Source: Gammaproteobacteria bacterium
GTDB lineage: Bacteria; Pseudomonadota; Gammaproteobacteria; Pseudomonadales; Pseudohongiellaceae
Assembly (NCBI GenBank): GCA_018401885.1
Contig: JAGYKB010000001.1
Location: 124,001 to 188,000 of the forward strand
Direction of reading: 5' to 3'
DNA: 64,000 nt
Part shown: piece by piece, positions 1-11,058 of the stretch
Numbering within the stretch: position 1 is the stretch's first letter
Layout: the number at the start of each line of letters is the position of its first letter
Translations under genes and position numbers: made by a program
Notes under the pieces: model-generated
Seen by the model: only the letters and a program-made list of their open reading frames with translations
Database searches by the model: none
Told to the model about the DNA's origin: nothing

Positions 1-51
1 AAATAAACGCAATGATTTACGTGGATCGGGTTTATGTTTTTCATCACTCAT
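1..51 (-). CDS. bpt: Aspartate/glutamate leucyltransferase, N-terminal 17 codons (partial)
   Basis: Only the first 17 codons are present; the gene runs off the left edge. They read MSDEKHKPDPRKSLRLF. The ATG shares an ATGA overlap with the aat stop, so the two are translationally coupled. In many gammaproteobacteria the gene directly after aat is bpt/ate, the N-end-rule transferase that adds leucine to proteins with N-terminal Asp or Glu, and members commonly start with a short Met-Ser-Asp leader before a Leu-Arg-Phe-like stretch. The identification rests mainly on position and this short leader, so it is inferred rather than proven. Confidence 0.6.
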   Translation of the reverse strand, partial: MSDEKHKPDPRKSLRLF

Positions 52-797
52 AGCACGATCTTTTGAGACAGCGGGCCACTATTGGCTCTGGAATGGCCGA
101 GATCCTCATCGAGAGTCCAACGAGTTTGCTGTCTGCGCTGAGCGCATGAAACTGCAATGCGGGCTAGAAAGTCGCTGCGATGAATTTCTATTGCACCAAG
201 CGATTCCAGGTGCGGGTTGGCGACTTGACAATCAATCAGCGCAAAGCCCCATCGACGCAGCTGCTCCACAAGAATCGCGAGGGCTGCCTTTGATGCGTTA
301 CTCGCCTTCGAGAACATGGATTCTCCGAAAAACTGTGAGCCGATTGCCACACCGTAAAGCCCTCCAACGAGCTCGCCCTCCTGCCAAACCTCAACCGAGT
401 GAGCAAACCCGAGGTGATGAAGCCGCAGATAAGCACGCTGCATCTCATGGGTTATCCAAGTGCCGGTATCCTCGCTTCGCGGGGCTGCGCAGCTTGCAAT
501 AACTTGCTCAAAGCCACCGTCCAGGCTGAAATTAAACACGCCGCGCCGTAATAGCTTTCTTATACTTCTCGACGCCTCAAAAGACTCGATTTCGATAACC
601 ATTCTCGGGTCTGGCGACCACCAAAGAATCGGCTGATCGTCGTCAAACCAAGGAAAAACGCCCTGACTATAGGCGCTAAGAAGGATTTCTGGTCCGAGCT
701 GGCCGCCGGCACAGAGAAGTCCGTTTGGTTCGTCGAAGGCCTCAGAGGCCGGCGGGAATACGCCGCCGGTGTCTTCGAGCCAGGGCAATTGTTTCAT
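48..797 (-). CDS. aat: Leucyl/phenylalanyl-tRNA--protein transferase
   Basis: Transfers Leu or Phe from aminoacyl-tRNA to the N-terminal Lys or Arg of proteins, marking them for ClpAP degradation (cytoplasmic N-end rule pathway). The 249 aa length is normal. The family start is clear: a Trp-Leu near residue 6, then GGVFPPASEA, the GLLCAGGQL segment, the YSQGVFPWF loop and WWSPDPRMV. The GFAHSVEVW and GGLYGVAIG segments and GESMFSKASNASK of the acetyltransferase-like fold are intact. The ATG directly abuts the trxB stop, and its own TGA overlaps the next ATG (bpt), giving a tight trxB-aat-bpt operon. No lesion is seen. Confidence 0.95.
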   Translation of the reverse strand: MKQLPWLEDTGGVFPPASEAFDEPNGLLCAGGQLGPEILLSAYSQGVFPWFDDDQPILWWSPDPRMVIEIESFEASRSIRKLLRRGVFNFSLDGGFEQVIASCAAPRSEDTGTWITHEMQRAYLRLHHLGFAHSVEVWQEGELVGGLYGVAIGSQFFGESMFSKASNASKAALAILVEQLRRWGFALIDCQVANPHLESLGAIEIHRSDFLARIAVSCAQRRQQTRWTLDEDLGHSRANSGPLSQKIVL

Positions 798-1766
<969 letters not shown>

Positions 1767-1851
1767 TTAAATCAGAGTGGGTTAAGAGCGTATATTCTAC
1801 TCAATTTTGCAGCGAGGTAACCGTTAAACCTTACAGGTCGTACATATTGTC

Positions 1852-1863
1852 TAGTCTAGACTA
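1852..1863. repeat. 12-bp perfect palindrome between trxB and ftsK
   Basis: TAGTCTAGACTA is self-complementary and sits in the AT-rich divergent intergenic region, about 105 bp upstream of trxB and 75 bp upstream of ftsK. It could be an operator for either gene, but nothing else supports this. Confidence 0.3.
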
Positions 1864-1938
1864 ACTAATTAAGCTACAATTTGAATTAGATTATCTTTAT
1901 AAATTATTGAAAACAAATAAAATAGAACTCTAAAAGTT

Positions 1939-4281
1939 TTGAAGACTTCAAGTAAATCTGAATTGCAATCAACCGCGCATCCCGCCGTGGCGAGCCTGCT
2001 AGCGCGAGTAATAAGAGAAGGGCTGCTCATTGCTTACTCGTTAGCGGCAATGTTCCTTCTTATAGCCTTGCTCAGTCATTCCCCTAGCGACCCTAGCTGG
2101 ACGACTGGGGTTGGCGAGGACGCAGAAATTGCAAATGCCGTGGGTACTTCGGGGGCATGGGTGTCGGATGTTTTGCTGCAGGTGCTTGGGCTACTTGCCT
2201 ATGCTCTTCCGCTCTTTCTTCTCTACAAGGTTGCTCTTGCGCTTCGCGGTCCCGCGGCTGCGCAGAGCCTGCCTATAGTCTGGCCATTGGTTGCGCTCCG
2301 GTTTGGCGGTTTCGGACTCCTGCTGCTCTCTGCCTGCGGGCTCGCGGCTTTGCATGTTGAGGCGTCAAATACACTGCCCTCGGCGGGGGGTATCTTAGGC
2401 ACTCTCGTGCTCGACCTGACAGTGCCGGTGTTTGCCGATCTCGGGGCGACTCTGCTGCTCTTTGCTGTCTTTCTTTTTGGTCTCACAGTCACTGTCGAGA
2501 TTTCTTGGCTGGGCGTCATAGATCGGCTTGGTGAGTGGACGCTAACCGGCTACAGCCTATCAACTGAAAAGTTATCTGCATGGGCTAGGGCGCGAAAGCA
2601 ATCTGCTGAGACCAAGGAGCGGTTAACCGTTCGTAAAAAAGCAATTGATATTCATGTCGAAAAACAGAAGAAGCGAGTGCCTCCAACAATCAAGATCGAC
2701 CCACCAAAGCCTATAGAGCGCAGCAAGCGGGTGGAGCAAGAGAGGCAAGGGTCATTGTTTGCAGACATCGGCGCAGGTGAATTGCCGCAAATAGGTTTGC
2801 TTGACGCGTGGCAAGAAACAAACGAGTCGGGATTTTCTAAAGAATCTTTGGAGCTGATGTCACGATTGCTCGAAAGCAAGCTTAAAGACTTTGGTATCGA
2901 TATCGAGGTTACTGCGGTGAATCCCGGCCCTGTGATTACTCGCTTCGAAGTACAACCTGCACCAGGGATAAAGGTCAGTCGAATCAGTAATCTCGTTAAA
3001 GACCTTGCAAGATCGCTCGCCATCGTTTCAGTGCGAGTTGTGGAAGTAATTCCGGGCAAGACTGTAATCGGTATCGAGATCCCCAACGAAAAGCGCGAAA
3101 TCATTCAGCTTAGTCAAGTGTTATCCACGCCAGAGTTTGACAAAGCGAGCTCACCTCTGAGCATGGCTCTTGGTCATGACATCGGCGGCAAACCGGTTAT
3201 CGTAGATCTCGCAAAGATGCCCCATCTTCTAGTTGCGGGCACTACAGGCTCCGGTAAATCCGTAGGCATTAACGCCATGATCTTAAGCCTGCTCTTTAAG
3301 TCGGCGCCAGATCAGGTTCGCGTGATTATGATCGACCCAAAAATGCTCGAACTCTCTGTTTACGACGGAATACCGCATCTCCTCACGCCGGTTATTACAG
3401 ACATGAAGGATGCTGCCAATGGACTGCGCTGGTGTGTGGCTGAAATGGAGCGCCGCTATAAACTGATGTCTGCGCTGGGCGTTCGCAATCTCGCTGGCTA
3501 TAACAAAAAGGTAGTCGATGCGAAAAAGGCGGGTGCACCCATACTCGATCCGCTCTGGCGACATGATCCGATGTTGCTCGATGAAGAGCAGTCAGCGAGC
3601 GAACTTGAGGCGCTTCCGAGTATTGTGGTGATAGTCGACGAACTCGCCGATATGATGATGGTAGTTGGCAAAAAAGTTGAAGAGCTTATCGCTCGCATTG
3701 CGCAAAAAGCACGTGCTGCAGGTATTCACCTCGTGCTTGCGACGCAGCGGCCCTCGGTCGACGTGCTTACCGGTTTAATCAAGGCCAATATACCCACTCG
3801 CTTATCGTTTATGGTGCAGTCTAAGGTCGATTCGCGAACGATTTTAGGAGAAGGCGGGGCGGAGCAGTTATTAGGGCACGGTGATATGTTGTTCCTCCCG
3901 CCGGGTGGAGGCGTGCCCACGCGAGTTCACGGCGCATTTGTTAGTGACGATGAAGTGCACAGAGTGGTAGCAGACTGGAAGTCTCGTGCAAAGCCGGTTT
4001 ACATAGATTCGATAACCGCTGGTAGCGACGATCTTGACATGGGAGCGATGGGCGGAGTTAGTGGAGAATCTTCCGAGGAGGATGATTCGCTCTACGACGA
4101 GGCGGTCGCGTTTGTAACTGAAACCCGCAAGGCTTCCATTTCTTCAGTTCAGCGCAAGCTTCGAATTGGTTATAACCGGGCAGCCCGTATGATCGAGACA
4201 ATGGAGGCCGCAGGGGTTGTGTCGTCGATGGGAAGTAATGGTCAGCGTGAGGTTTTAGCGCCTCCGGCACCAAGAAACTAA
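1939..4281 (+). CDS. ftsK: DNA translocase FtsK
   Basis: Hexameric, membrane-anchored DNA pump that clears chromosome dimers at the division septum and activates XerCD. The N-terminus carries about four membrane segments (residues 25-190), followed by a short charged linker (to about 275) rather than the very long E. coli linker; the 780 aa length matches the shorter Pseudomonas-type proteins. The motor has Walker A GTTGSGKS at 434-441, Walker [13 protein letters not shown] near 560-570 and an ATQRPSVDV sensor. The C-terminal winged-helix gamma domain ([19 protein letters not shown]) reads KOPS sites. The start is TTG with no obvious strong ribosome site; no better start lies upstream. lolA follows 13 nt later. 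Confidence 0.95.
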   Translation: MKTSSKSELQSTAHPAVASLLARVIREGLLIAYSLAAMFLLIALLSHSPSDPSWTTGVGEDAEIANAVGTSGAWVSDVLLQVLGLLAYALPLFLLYKVALALRGPAAAQSLPIVWPLVALRFGGFGLLLLSACGLAALHVEASNTLPSAGGILGTLVLDLTVPVFADLGATLLLFAVFLFGLTVTVEISWLGVIDRLGEWTLTGYSLSTEKLSAWARARKQSAETKERLTVRKKAIDIHVEKQKKRVPPTIKIDPPKPIERSKRVEQERQGSLFADIGAGELPQIGLLDAWQETNESGFSKESLELMSRLLESKLKDFGIDIEVTAVNPGPVITRFEVQPAPGIKVSRISNLVKDLARSLAIVSVRVVEVIPGKTVIGIEIPNEKREIIQLSQVLSTPEFDKASSPLSMALGHDIGGKPVIVDLAKMPHLLVAGTTGSGKSVGINAMILSLLFKSAPDQVRVIMIDPKMLELSVYDGIPHLLTPVITDMKDAANGLRWCVAEMERRYKLMSALGVRNLAGYNKKVVDAKKAGAPILDPLWRHDPMLLDEEQSASELEALPSIVVIVDELADMMMVVGKKVEELIARIAQKARAAGIHLVLATQRPSVDVLTGLIKANIPTRLSFMVQSKVDSRTILGEGGAEQLLGHGDMLFLPPGGGVPTRVHGAFVSDDEVHRVVADWKSRAKPVYIDSITAGSDDLDMGAMGGVSGESSEEDDSLYDEAVAFVTETRKASISSVQRKLRIGYNRAARMIETMEAAGVVSSMGSNGQREVLAPPAPRN

Positions 4282-4294
4282 GGTTGAATAGCAA

Positions 4295-4963
4295 ATGTCT
4301 TTAAAGTGCCTATTCAGAGTCAGCGTAGTTCGCGTGCTGTTGTTTCCGCTTTTATTGGGGTGGCTGACCAATGCTCAGGGCGCGCAGCAAACAGCGATTG
4401 AGTCGCTTAATGCGAACCTTGCGAGCATGGTGTCGTTAAGCGCTGATGTAGAGCAACTCATCGTTGAGGCTGATGGCGGAATTCTAGAAGAATCCTTGAT
4501 TCGGATGCTATTAAAACGTCCAGACGGTTTTTATTGGGAGACAGTGGAACCCTACGCTGAGCTTCTCGTGACTAACGGCGTTTGGCTATGGAATTATCAG
4601 CCAGATCTGGAGCAGGTGGTCATTGAGCCTTGGAATAAGGAGGAATCAGAGCTCGCTGCGCAGCTGCTAAGCGGCGACACCGGCGGGCTTTCCACGGAGT
4701 ATGAAATAGCGTCACTGGCTAGTGAATCGCTGGAGGTTAGCGAATTCGTCCTAACGCCTCGTGCCAGCACGAACATCAATCGCAGAGTTAGTTTGAGTTT
4801 CATCTCATCACGACTGGATAGCATTGTTGTCGAGGCGCGAAACGGACAGCGCACTGTCTGGCGCTTCGTTAACGTAGTATTAAATCCGCAGATTGAGGAC
4901 GAGGTTTTCCAGTTTGAAATACCTGAAGGCATCGAAGTGATTGAGAACAGCTATGTTCAGTAG
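4295..4963 (+). CDS. lolA: Outer-membrane lipoprotein carrier protein LolA
   Basis: Periplasmic chaperone that carries lipoproteins from LolCDE to LolB at the outer membrane. A signal peptide is visible (basic start, then VLLFPLLLGWL, cleavage probably after NAQGA near residue 29). The mature part has the family features SLSADVEQ, LLKRPDGFYWE, TNGVWLWNYQPDLEQVV and the C-terminal DEVFQFEIPEGIEVI. Length (222 aa) is typical. It follows ftsK by 13 nt, the usual ftsK-lolA arrangement. A second short reading frame starts inside its last codons (see 4953-5039). Confidence 0.93.
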   Translation: MSLKCLFRVSVVRVLLFPLLLGWLTNAQGAQQTAIESLNANLASMVSLSADVEQLIVEADGGILEESLIRMLLKRPDGFYWETVEPYAELLVTNGVWLWNYQPDLEQVVIEPWNKEESELAAQLLSGDTGGLSTEYEIASLASESLEVSEFVLTPRASTNINRRVSLSFISSRLDSIVVEARNGQRTVWRFVNVVLNPQIEDEVFQFEIPEGIEVIENSYVQ

Positions 4964-5039
4964 CTGGGTTAATTTTACCCCACTGCCTCTGCACAGCACG
5001 CCTGAGCAACCTCTTTACCAGATGAATTTTAGGTTATGA
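4953..5039 (+). other. Putative 28-codon ORF bridging lolA and crcB, possible rarA remnant
   Basis: An ATG inside the last codons of lolA opens a 28-codon frame whose TGA overlaps the crcB ATG as ATGA, so it would be translationally coupled at both ends. In the syntenic Pseudomonas-type order, rarA (replication-associated AAA ATPase) lies between lolA and serS. The internal TPLPLHSTPEQPLYQ loosely resembles the RarA N-terminal pattern TPLA..MRP..L..Y. It may be the residue of a deleted rarA, a small coupled peptide, or chance; no function is claimed. Confidence 0.3.
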
Positions 5040-5413
5040 ATGCTTTCTTCGCAGTCGCAATCGGAGGGGCGTTGGGGGCGTTGTCTCGCTATTCCTTCGC
5101 GCTTATCGCAGTCACTCTCGTCGATAATCGCTTGCCTTGGGCGACTCTTGGGGTAAATGTCGTGGGTTCGTTTTGCATCGGAATCGCGGCGATATTGATC
5201 GGCGACCGTCTTATCGAAGAGGAGATTTGGCGCCTTCTTCTGGTTGTCGGATTTCTTGGTTCATTTATGACATTTTCCGCATTCTCCTTAGAGACACTTC
5301 TGTTACTGCAGCAGGGCAATTACAATATCGCTCTGGCGTACGCGGTTGGCAGTATAACACTCTGTCTTGGCGCGGCTTTCGCCGGTATGCAGTTAGCGAA
5401 GGTTTTCGCATAG
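5036..5413 (+). CDS. crcB: Fluoride efflux channel CrcB/Fluc
   Basis: Small inner-membrane dual-topology fluoride channel. The 125 aa protein has four hydrophobic segments and the family signatures GGALGALSRY near the start, GVNVVGSFCIG near residue 40 and GFLGSFMTFSAFS near 75, which carry the pore Asn, Gly, Thr-Phe-Ser and Phe-box residues. No fluoride riboswitch is visible in the short leader. It lies 72 bp after lolA and 35 bp before serS, so it is probably expressed with its neighbours. Confidence 0.92.
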   Translation: MNAFFAVAIGGALGALSRYSFALIAVTLVDNRLPWATLGVNVVGSFCIGIAAILIGDRLIEEEIWRLLLVVGFLGSFMTFSAFSLETLLLLQQGNYNIALAYAVGSITLCLGAAFAGMQLAKVFA

Positions 5414-5439
5414 CTGAACGACTTTTTCTTTCCCTATAG

Positions 5440-6725
<1,286 letters not shown>

Positions 6726-6726
<1 letters not shown>

Positions 6727-8105
6727 TGGAGCGACTGCCGCTATTTTTCGATGTTAAGGGTAAACGCTGCGTTGTTGTTGGAGGTGGGGAAGTTGCGCTG
6801 CGGAAAGCGACGCTTCTAGCTCGAGCAGGAGCAAAACTTCATATAGTCGCTCCCGAGCTGGATGACGAAATGGCCTCTCTGTGCAAGCGCGAAGGGGCGT
6901 TTGTTTGCCCGATTGAGTTTCAGCCTTGCTGCCTCGCTTCGGCAACGCTTGTCATAGCGGCAACCGATTATCTAGATGTCAACACGGCGGTGAGTGATGC
7001 TGCAAAGGCACTATCAATTCCTGTTAATGTCGTTGATCAGCCGGCTCTTTGCACCTTCATCGTACCTGCTATCGTTGATCGTAGTCCGATTCTCGTTGCT
7101 ATTTCGAGCGGAGGAGCCTCACCAATACTTGCCAGATCTATTAAGCGACTTATCGAAACGCTTTTGCCTGCGCGCGTCGATAGGCTAGCGCTGCTTCTTC
7201 GACAGTTAAGAGACGCTATCAAGGGGAAAATCCGCGGCTTTGATGATCGGACTCGATTTTGGGAGAAAGTACTCGAAGGTGATATTCCAGAACTCGTCTA
7301 TGCGGGCAAAGAGGATGAGGCAAGAAAGCGGATACTGGACGAGGCGAAGAGGGCATCTGCCGCGCGAGGAGAGGTTTATCTCGTGGGAGCAGGGCCGGGT
7401 GATCCTGAGCTTTTGACGCTTAAAGCCCTCAGGCTCATGCACAAAGCCGATGTGGTGTTGTTTGATAGGTTGGTAAGCGAATCTATATTATTAAAATTAA
7501 GGCCCGATGCGGATAAAATTTTCGTCGGTAAGCAAAAATCAGATCACGCAGTCCCTCAAGAAACGATTAACGAAATGCTTGTACGCTTGGCGCGTGAGGG
7601 CAAAAAAGTGTTGCGGCTAAAAGGCGGCGATCCCTTTATTTTTGGCCGCGGCGGTGAAGAGATTGAGTCTCTTGCAGCAGCGGGAGTAGATTTTCAGGTT
7701 GTGCCCGGAATTACCGCTGCCTCCGGTTGTGCAACCTATGCGGGGATTCCTTTGACCCATAGGGACTACTCGCAGTCTGTGCGCTTTCTGACAGGGCATA
7801 TTAGAGAGGGAGGCGTGCCTTTGGATTGGGCGATGCTCGCAGGCGAACAGCAAACGCTAGCGTTCTACATGGGGCTCAGTGGCCTTCAAATAATCTGTGA
7901 TGAGCTACTTGCCCACGGGATGGATCCGTCTATGCCAGTTGCTGTTATCGAGCAGGGAACTACCCGTGAACAAAAAGTCAGTGTAGCCAACCTTGTTTCG
8001 ATCCGTGAGCAAATTCTCGTTGACGAAATTAAGCCCCCGACGCTGATTATTGTCGGTCGTGTGGTGTCGTTACGTGAAAAGCTTGATTGGTTTCGCGCGC
8101 CCTAG
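6726..8105 (+). CDS. cysG: Siroheme synthase CysG (dehydrogenase/ferrochelatase plus methyltransferase)
   Basis: Trifunctional enzyme turning uroporphyrinogen III into siroheme for sulfite and nitrite reductases. The N-terminal NAD-binding dehydrogenase/ferrochelatase module (about 1-150) has VVVGGGEVALRKATLL and the SSGGASPILAR phosphoserine-type loop. The C-terminal SAM-dependent uroporphyrinogen methyltransferase (about 215-457) has VYLVGAGPGDPELLTLKA, GGDPFIFGRGGEE and VVPGITAASG. The 459 aa length equals the fused enterobacterial enzyme. The start is GTG, overlapping the serS stop as TAGTG. It ends 3 bp from the convergent tusE stop, with no terminator between. Confidence 0.96.
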
Positions 8106-8108
8106 GAT

Positions 8109-8462
8109 TTAGAGGCAATTCTCAGGTTTGGGTAGCCCCGCAACCTTTGCGGCAGTTTTGGCAGGGCTGCCACCAAATAAACTCATTAAATATCGGCTTT
8201 GTCCTTTATCAGCGCCAAGCTCTCGCCTGACGAGGCTCACCAGAGCGCGATTGGCTGGTGCTATTTGGTGGGATTGATAAAACGCGCGTAGCATATGTAT
8301 CACCTCCCACTGCGCCTCTTCGAGTTTAATGTTTTCGTTCCCGGCGAGAAGAGTAGCTACTGACTCATCCCAATCGGATAAGTGTTTGAGAAAACCCTCC
8401 GCGTCAAGGCTGAGGTTTCTATCCGCCAACTGTTCGTGCGAGGTGTCTGTGGGACTAGTCAT
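8109..8462 (-). CDS. tusE: Sulfurtransferase TusE (DsrC family)
   Basis: Last carrier of the Tus sulfur relay, passing persulfide from TusD to MnmA for 2-thiouridine at tRNA position 34. The protein is about 117 aa and ends PKPENCL, with the single conserved penultimate Cys. It has no second upstream Cys, which marks it as TusE rather than the sulfite-reductase partner DsrC. The family WEVIHMLRAFY and LMSLFGGSPAK segments are present. The ATG at 8462 is preferred; an in-frame TTG four codons upstream overlaps tusB. Last gene of tusDCBE, convergent with cysG. Confidence 0.93.
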   Translation of the reverse strand: MTSPTDTSHEQLADRNLSLDAEGFLKHLSDWDESVATLLAGNENIKLEEAQWEVIHMLRAFYQSHQIAPANRALVSLVRRELGADKGQSRYLMSLFGGSPAKTAAKVAGLPKPENCL

Positions 8463-8464
8463 GC

Positions 8465-8755
8465 TTAATACCAACTCACACTCCGCGGCAGTCGAGCGCT
8501 AAGCGCGACAAACCCTCGCGTGTCCACGGTCTGCATACCCTCGAGTATATCGATGCCGCGGGCGGCGAGGTCTTCTTCCAGAAAATAGCATTCCAGATGA
8601 TTGAATCTGGGAGCAGATGAAGGTGAGAATTCGGTGCGGGCAAAATAAATGCCGTCCTCGATAAAAATGAGCACATCGCCTTCGTCTACGATGGCACTCA
8701 GCTCCGCTATGCTCGCTGAAGTGGGCGCTTTGGCAATAATGTGCAGGCTATTCAT
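8465..8755 (-). CDS. tusB: Sulfurtransferase complex subunit TusB (DsrH family)
   Basis: Non-catalytic subunit of the TusBCD hexamer that moves sulfur from TusA to TusE in tRNA thiolation. A 96 aa protein starting MNSLHIIAKAP, with GDVLIFIEDGIYFA as the hydrophobic core strand and loop. The start at 8755 is chosen because an AAGGA site lies 5 nt upstream; an in-frame TTG five codons earlier is less likely. Its stop is 2 nt before the tusE ATG, and it follows tusC by 32 nt. The family is weakly conserved; position between tusC and tusE is strong support. Confidence 0.9.
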   Translation of the reverse strand: MNSLHIIAKAPTSASIAELSAIVDEGDVLIFIEDGIYFARTEFSPSSAPRFNHLECYFLEEDLAARGIDILEGMQTVDTRGFVALSARLPRSVSWY

Positions 8756-8787
8756 GATCATCCTTGTCAAGCTTGTGCGCTTAGCGA

Positions 8788-9165
8788 CTACAGATTAATG
8801 ACATACGTGGACTCGGCTATCAACTGTTTGAGCGCGCAATCTTCGATCAAAAATGCTCTGCAGACGAGCTGGCTTTCAGTAAGTCCGCGACTGAGCAGAG
8901 AATCTCGATGCACAAAGACCTCACTTATTCCATAGAGTTCGAGGGTTTCTAGTGCCGCACCCAGGGGCTTGCTAGAAATCACCTTGGGGCTTTGTCCCGC
9001 GACGAGTTGAAATACGCCGTCTCCGATAAAAATATAGTTAAGCGATTTTTCGAATACCGCTGCGGCGAAGGCGATATCTAAAGTTTGTCGTGCGCCGTCG
9101 CTGCCATAGGGCGCGCGTCTGGCAATGAGGCTTATCGTCTGCTTGTTTGATATGTCGTTATCCAA
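8788..9165 (-). CDS. tusC: Sulfurtransferase complex subunit TusC (DsrF family)
   Basis: Second subunit of the TusBCD complex of the 2-thiouridine relay. The 125 aa protein shows the DsrE-fold pattern RRAPYGSDGARQTLDIAFAAAVFEKSL, split here only for description as the RRAPYG turn followed by an amphipathic helix, then YIFIGDGVFQLV and the LYGISEVFVH segment. It overlaps tusD by 8 nt and precedes tusB. No catalytic Cys is expected in this subunit. Confidence 0.92.
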   Translation of the reverse strand: MDNDISNKQTISLIARRAPYGSDGARQTLDIAFAAAVFEKSLNYIFIGDGVFQLVAGQSPKVISSKPLGAALETLELYGISEVFVHRDSLLSRGLTESQLVCRAFLIEDCALKQLIAESTYVINL

Positions 9166-9586
9166 AACTTAGCATCCTATCGGAATTGCTTAGGGCTTCG
9201 ATTAACTGTCCGAGACCGCCAATCTCACTGCTCGTGAAGCAGCTAGTCGCGTAAAGTTCGTGTCGCTGTGCTTCCGCAGTATCGACAATACCGCGGCGTA
9301 TCGCCGATGACACACAGACAACTGAAGATAAACCGTTTGCTTCAATCAACGCATGCCACGCGGCTGGAATATTTATTTCGTCCTGTGGCATTACAGTGAG
9401 ACTTGATGCGTTCAGTACGCCATCGCCATAGAAAAAGAGGCGTTCGATGTTGTGGCCCATCTGCAAAAGTGACTCAGCGAACCGCAGCGCCGACTTACTC
9501 GCTTGGCTTGATTGCGGCGCAGCGTTGATAAGCAGGGTATAGCGCAGCGCGCCAGGGGCTTTAGGAGTGTCAGCAAGGGAAGTCAT
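9158..9586 (-). CDS. tusD: Sulfurtransferase complex subunit TusD (DsrE family)
   Basis: Catalytic subunit of TusBCD: receives persulfide sulfur from TusA and hands it to TusE. The active-site Cys is at residue 91 in SVVCVSSAIRRGI, the family's C-x-x-A-x-x-R-G pattern. RLFFYGDGVLNAS forms the conserved strand-loop, and FTSSEIGGLGQL the C-terminal segment. The 142 aa length is slightly longer than E. coli because of a short N-terminal extension. First gene of tusDCBE; the yccA-side hairpin at 9656-9684 separates it from the upstream gene. Confidence 0.93.
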   Translation of the reverse strand: MTSLADTPKAPGALRYTLLINAAPQSSQASKSALRFAESLLQMGHNIERLFFYGDGVLNASSLTVMPQDEINIPAAWHALIEANGLSSVVCVSSAIRRGIVDTAEAQRHELYATSCFTSSEIGGLGQLIEALSNSDRMLSFG

Positions 9587-9655
9587 GGCGTAGAGTTTAG
9601 CCGTTGAAGAGCAACTAGGGAAACAGTCACGGACAATCGATTGCTAAGGAAGAAT

Positions 9656-9684
9656 AATCTGGGACCCGAGGAGGGTCCCAGATT
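9656..9684 (-). terminator. Intrinsic terminator after the Bax-inhibitor-like gene
   Basis: Perfect 12-bp stem: AATCTGGGACCC pairs with GGGTCCCAGATT around a 5-nt loop. On the minus strand it is followed by a T-rich tract (ATTATTCTT). It lies 22 bp past the stop of the gene ending at 9706 and before tusD, so it should end that transcript. The T tract is imperfect. Confidence 0.7.
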
Positions 9685-9705
9685 AATTTGAACTAGCAGT
9701 GCTCG

Positions 9706-10377
9706 CTATTCGCGGCCTGTAAGTGCGGCTATGAGGTTGAGTAGGTGAATGAATAAGTTGAAAATACTGAGATAGAGGCTGATCGTCGCCATGATGTAAT
9801 TTCGTTCGCCCCCGTTCACAATGCGACTTGTGTCATAAAGAATGAATCCTGACATAAGCATGATCACCGCACCCGAAATCGCCAAGCTCATTGCAGGAAT
9901 TTGCAAGAAAATATTGGCTATCATCGCAACAAGCATGACCATCATGCCGGTGGCGAGGAATCCGCCAAGAAAATTAAAATTTCTGCCCGTGGTTAAGGCA
10001 TAACCCGACAGAGACAAGAAAATCAGACCCGTTCCGCCAAGCGCTTGGGCAATTATTGCGGCGCCGTTCGAATAGACTGCGAGATAGACTGACAACATCG
10101 GGCCAAGACCGCCGCCCATGAGGCCCGCGAAAACAAAGACTGCCAAGATGCCTTTGCTCGATTCGGCAGTTGCTCTCACTACAAATGACATGACAAAGCC
10201 GCCGATGATCATTAGTAGACCAGCGCCTTGACCAAACCCCAATGCCATTGTGGCAACAGCACATAGGGCGCTGAAGAAAAGCGTCATAGAAAGTAGGGTA
10301 TAGGTATTACGAACGACTTTGTTTACCGAGGCGGCCTGCTGGTCGGCGCGGCTAACGTTTAGATTAAGCTCATTCAT
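9706..10377 (-). CDS. yccA: Bax inhibitor-1/YccA family membrane protein
   Basis: Inner-membrane protein of the BI-1 (UPF0005) family with about seven hydrophobic segments between residues 30 and 220. E. coli YccA is a substrate and modulator of the FtsH protease, and other family members behave as pH-sensitive calcium leak channels. Family features are the N-terminal NKVVRNTYTLLSMTLFFSAL, SGYALTTGRNFNFLGGFL and the C-terminal YDTSRIVNGGERNYIMATI with SLYLSIFNLF. The ATG at 10377 is preferred over an in-frame start 21 codons upstream because AGGAA lies 8 nt before it. It is monocistronic, with a hairpin terminator behind it, and is divergent from tRNA-Ser. Confidence 0.9.
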   Translation of the reverse strand: MNELNLNVSRADQQAASVNKVVRNTYTLLSMTLFFSALCAVATMALGFGQGAGLLMIIGGFVMSFVVRATAESSKGILAVFVFAGLMGGGLGPMLSVYLAVYSNGAAIIAQALGGTGLIFLSLSGYALTTGRNFNFLGGFLATGMMVMLVAMIANIFLQIPAMSLAISGAVIMLMSGFILYDTSRIVNGGERNYIMATISLYLSIFNLFIHLLNLIAALTGRE

Positions 10378-10537
10378 AGTGGTATTCCTGTAGTTGGTGC
10401 TTTGTGGACATTGCCAAGGATAATACGAAGACTGCGGCAATGCGGTCTTACCTGAATATCGACATCCTTGCTTTTAGTTATAGAGACAGTCTAGCAGAGT
10501 TTCAAGCAGAAAAGTCGCCATTGTCGGTATTCGCTAT

Positions 10538-10565
10538 TTGACTGCGAGTCATTTTGTAGTAGTAT
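10538..10565 (+). promoter_or_regulatory. Sigma-70 promoter of tRNA-Ser
   Basis: TTGACT (10538-10543) and TAGTAT (10560-10565) are separated by 16 bp. The expected start is near 10572, about 8 nt before the mature tRNA. The region after the -10 is GC-rich, as in stringently controlled stable-RNA promoters. Confidence 0.65.
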
Positions 10566-10579
10566 TTGCGCCGTGCTGC

Positions 10580-10669
10580 GGAGGGGTGGCAGAGTGGTTG
10601 AATGCACTGGTCTTGAAAACCAGCGAAGGTGAAAGCCTTCCGAGAGTTCGAATCTCTCCTCCTCCGCCA
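10580..10669 (+). tRNA. tRNA-Ser(UGA)
   Basis: A 90-nt class II tRNA. The acceptor GGAGGGG pairs with CTCCTCC (one G-U), followed by discriminator G and an encoded CCA. The anticodon stem CTGGT/ACCAG encloses a loop CTTGAAA with anticodon UGA, reading UCA and related Ser codons. The long variable arm (GCGAAGGTGAAAGCCTTC) is typical of serine tRNAs, and the T loop is TTCGAAT. Its location next to yccA and the tus genes is conserved in Pseudomonas-type genomes. Confidence 0.97.
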
Positions 10670-11058
10670 ATTATCTTCGCTTTACAGGCTTCGGCCCGAA
10701 TCTCAAACTAAACACACCCAAAAACATACCTACTATAAGTTACTGCTGATACTATCTAGCCCAGATCAAGCAGACACTTGGCGCTGCTCTTTACTTTCCT
10801 CGCAGCGGGATGGGTATTTTTGGCGTTCATGTTAATGGCCTCTAGAACTCTCATCGAGATGATACAGTAAGCGCTTGATCTGCATATCTAGGCTCTTTAT
10901 GTGGCGTTAATACCTGTATTGTAACCCCGCGAGTCAAGCAGACTCAGACCAACCAACCCCTACAAATGCTAAAAAATACCCCTATCGAGGAAGGCAAAGC
11001 GCATCTGAGCTTTCTTCCCAATTATGAATTTGCGCTCAAAAGGCAAAGGATACCCTGA
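10670..11058. other. Intergenic region after tRNA-Ser, no gene seen
   Basis: About 390 bp with no credible reading frame. No strong terminator follows the tRNA. The tract looks AT-richer and less ordered than its surroundings. An AGGA site near its right end serves the DUF167 gene at 11059. This is the left edge of a small patch that looks inserted behind the tRNA. Confidence 0.5.

Noticed and set aside
4964-5035. Fluoride riboswitch upstream of crcB
   Set aside because: The short leader lacks the conserved riboswitch core sequences and the pseudoknot pairing could not be drawn.
8109-9586. Dissimilatory sulfur-oxidation DsrEFH-DsrC operon
   Set aside because: The DsrC-like protein has only one C-terminal Cys and no dsrAB or other dsr genes are present, so it is the tRNA-thiolation tus operon.
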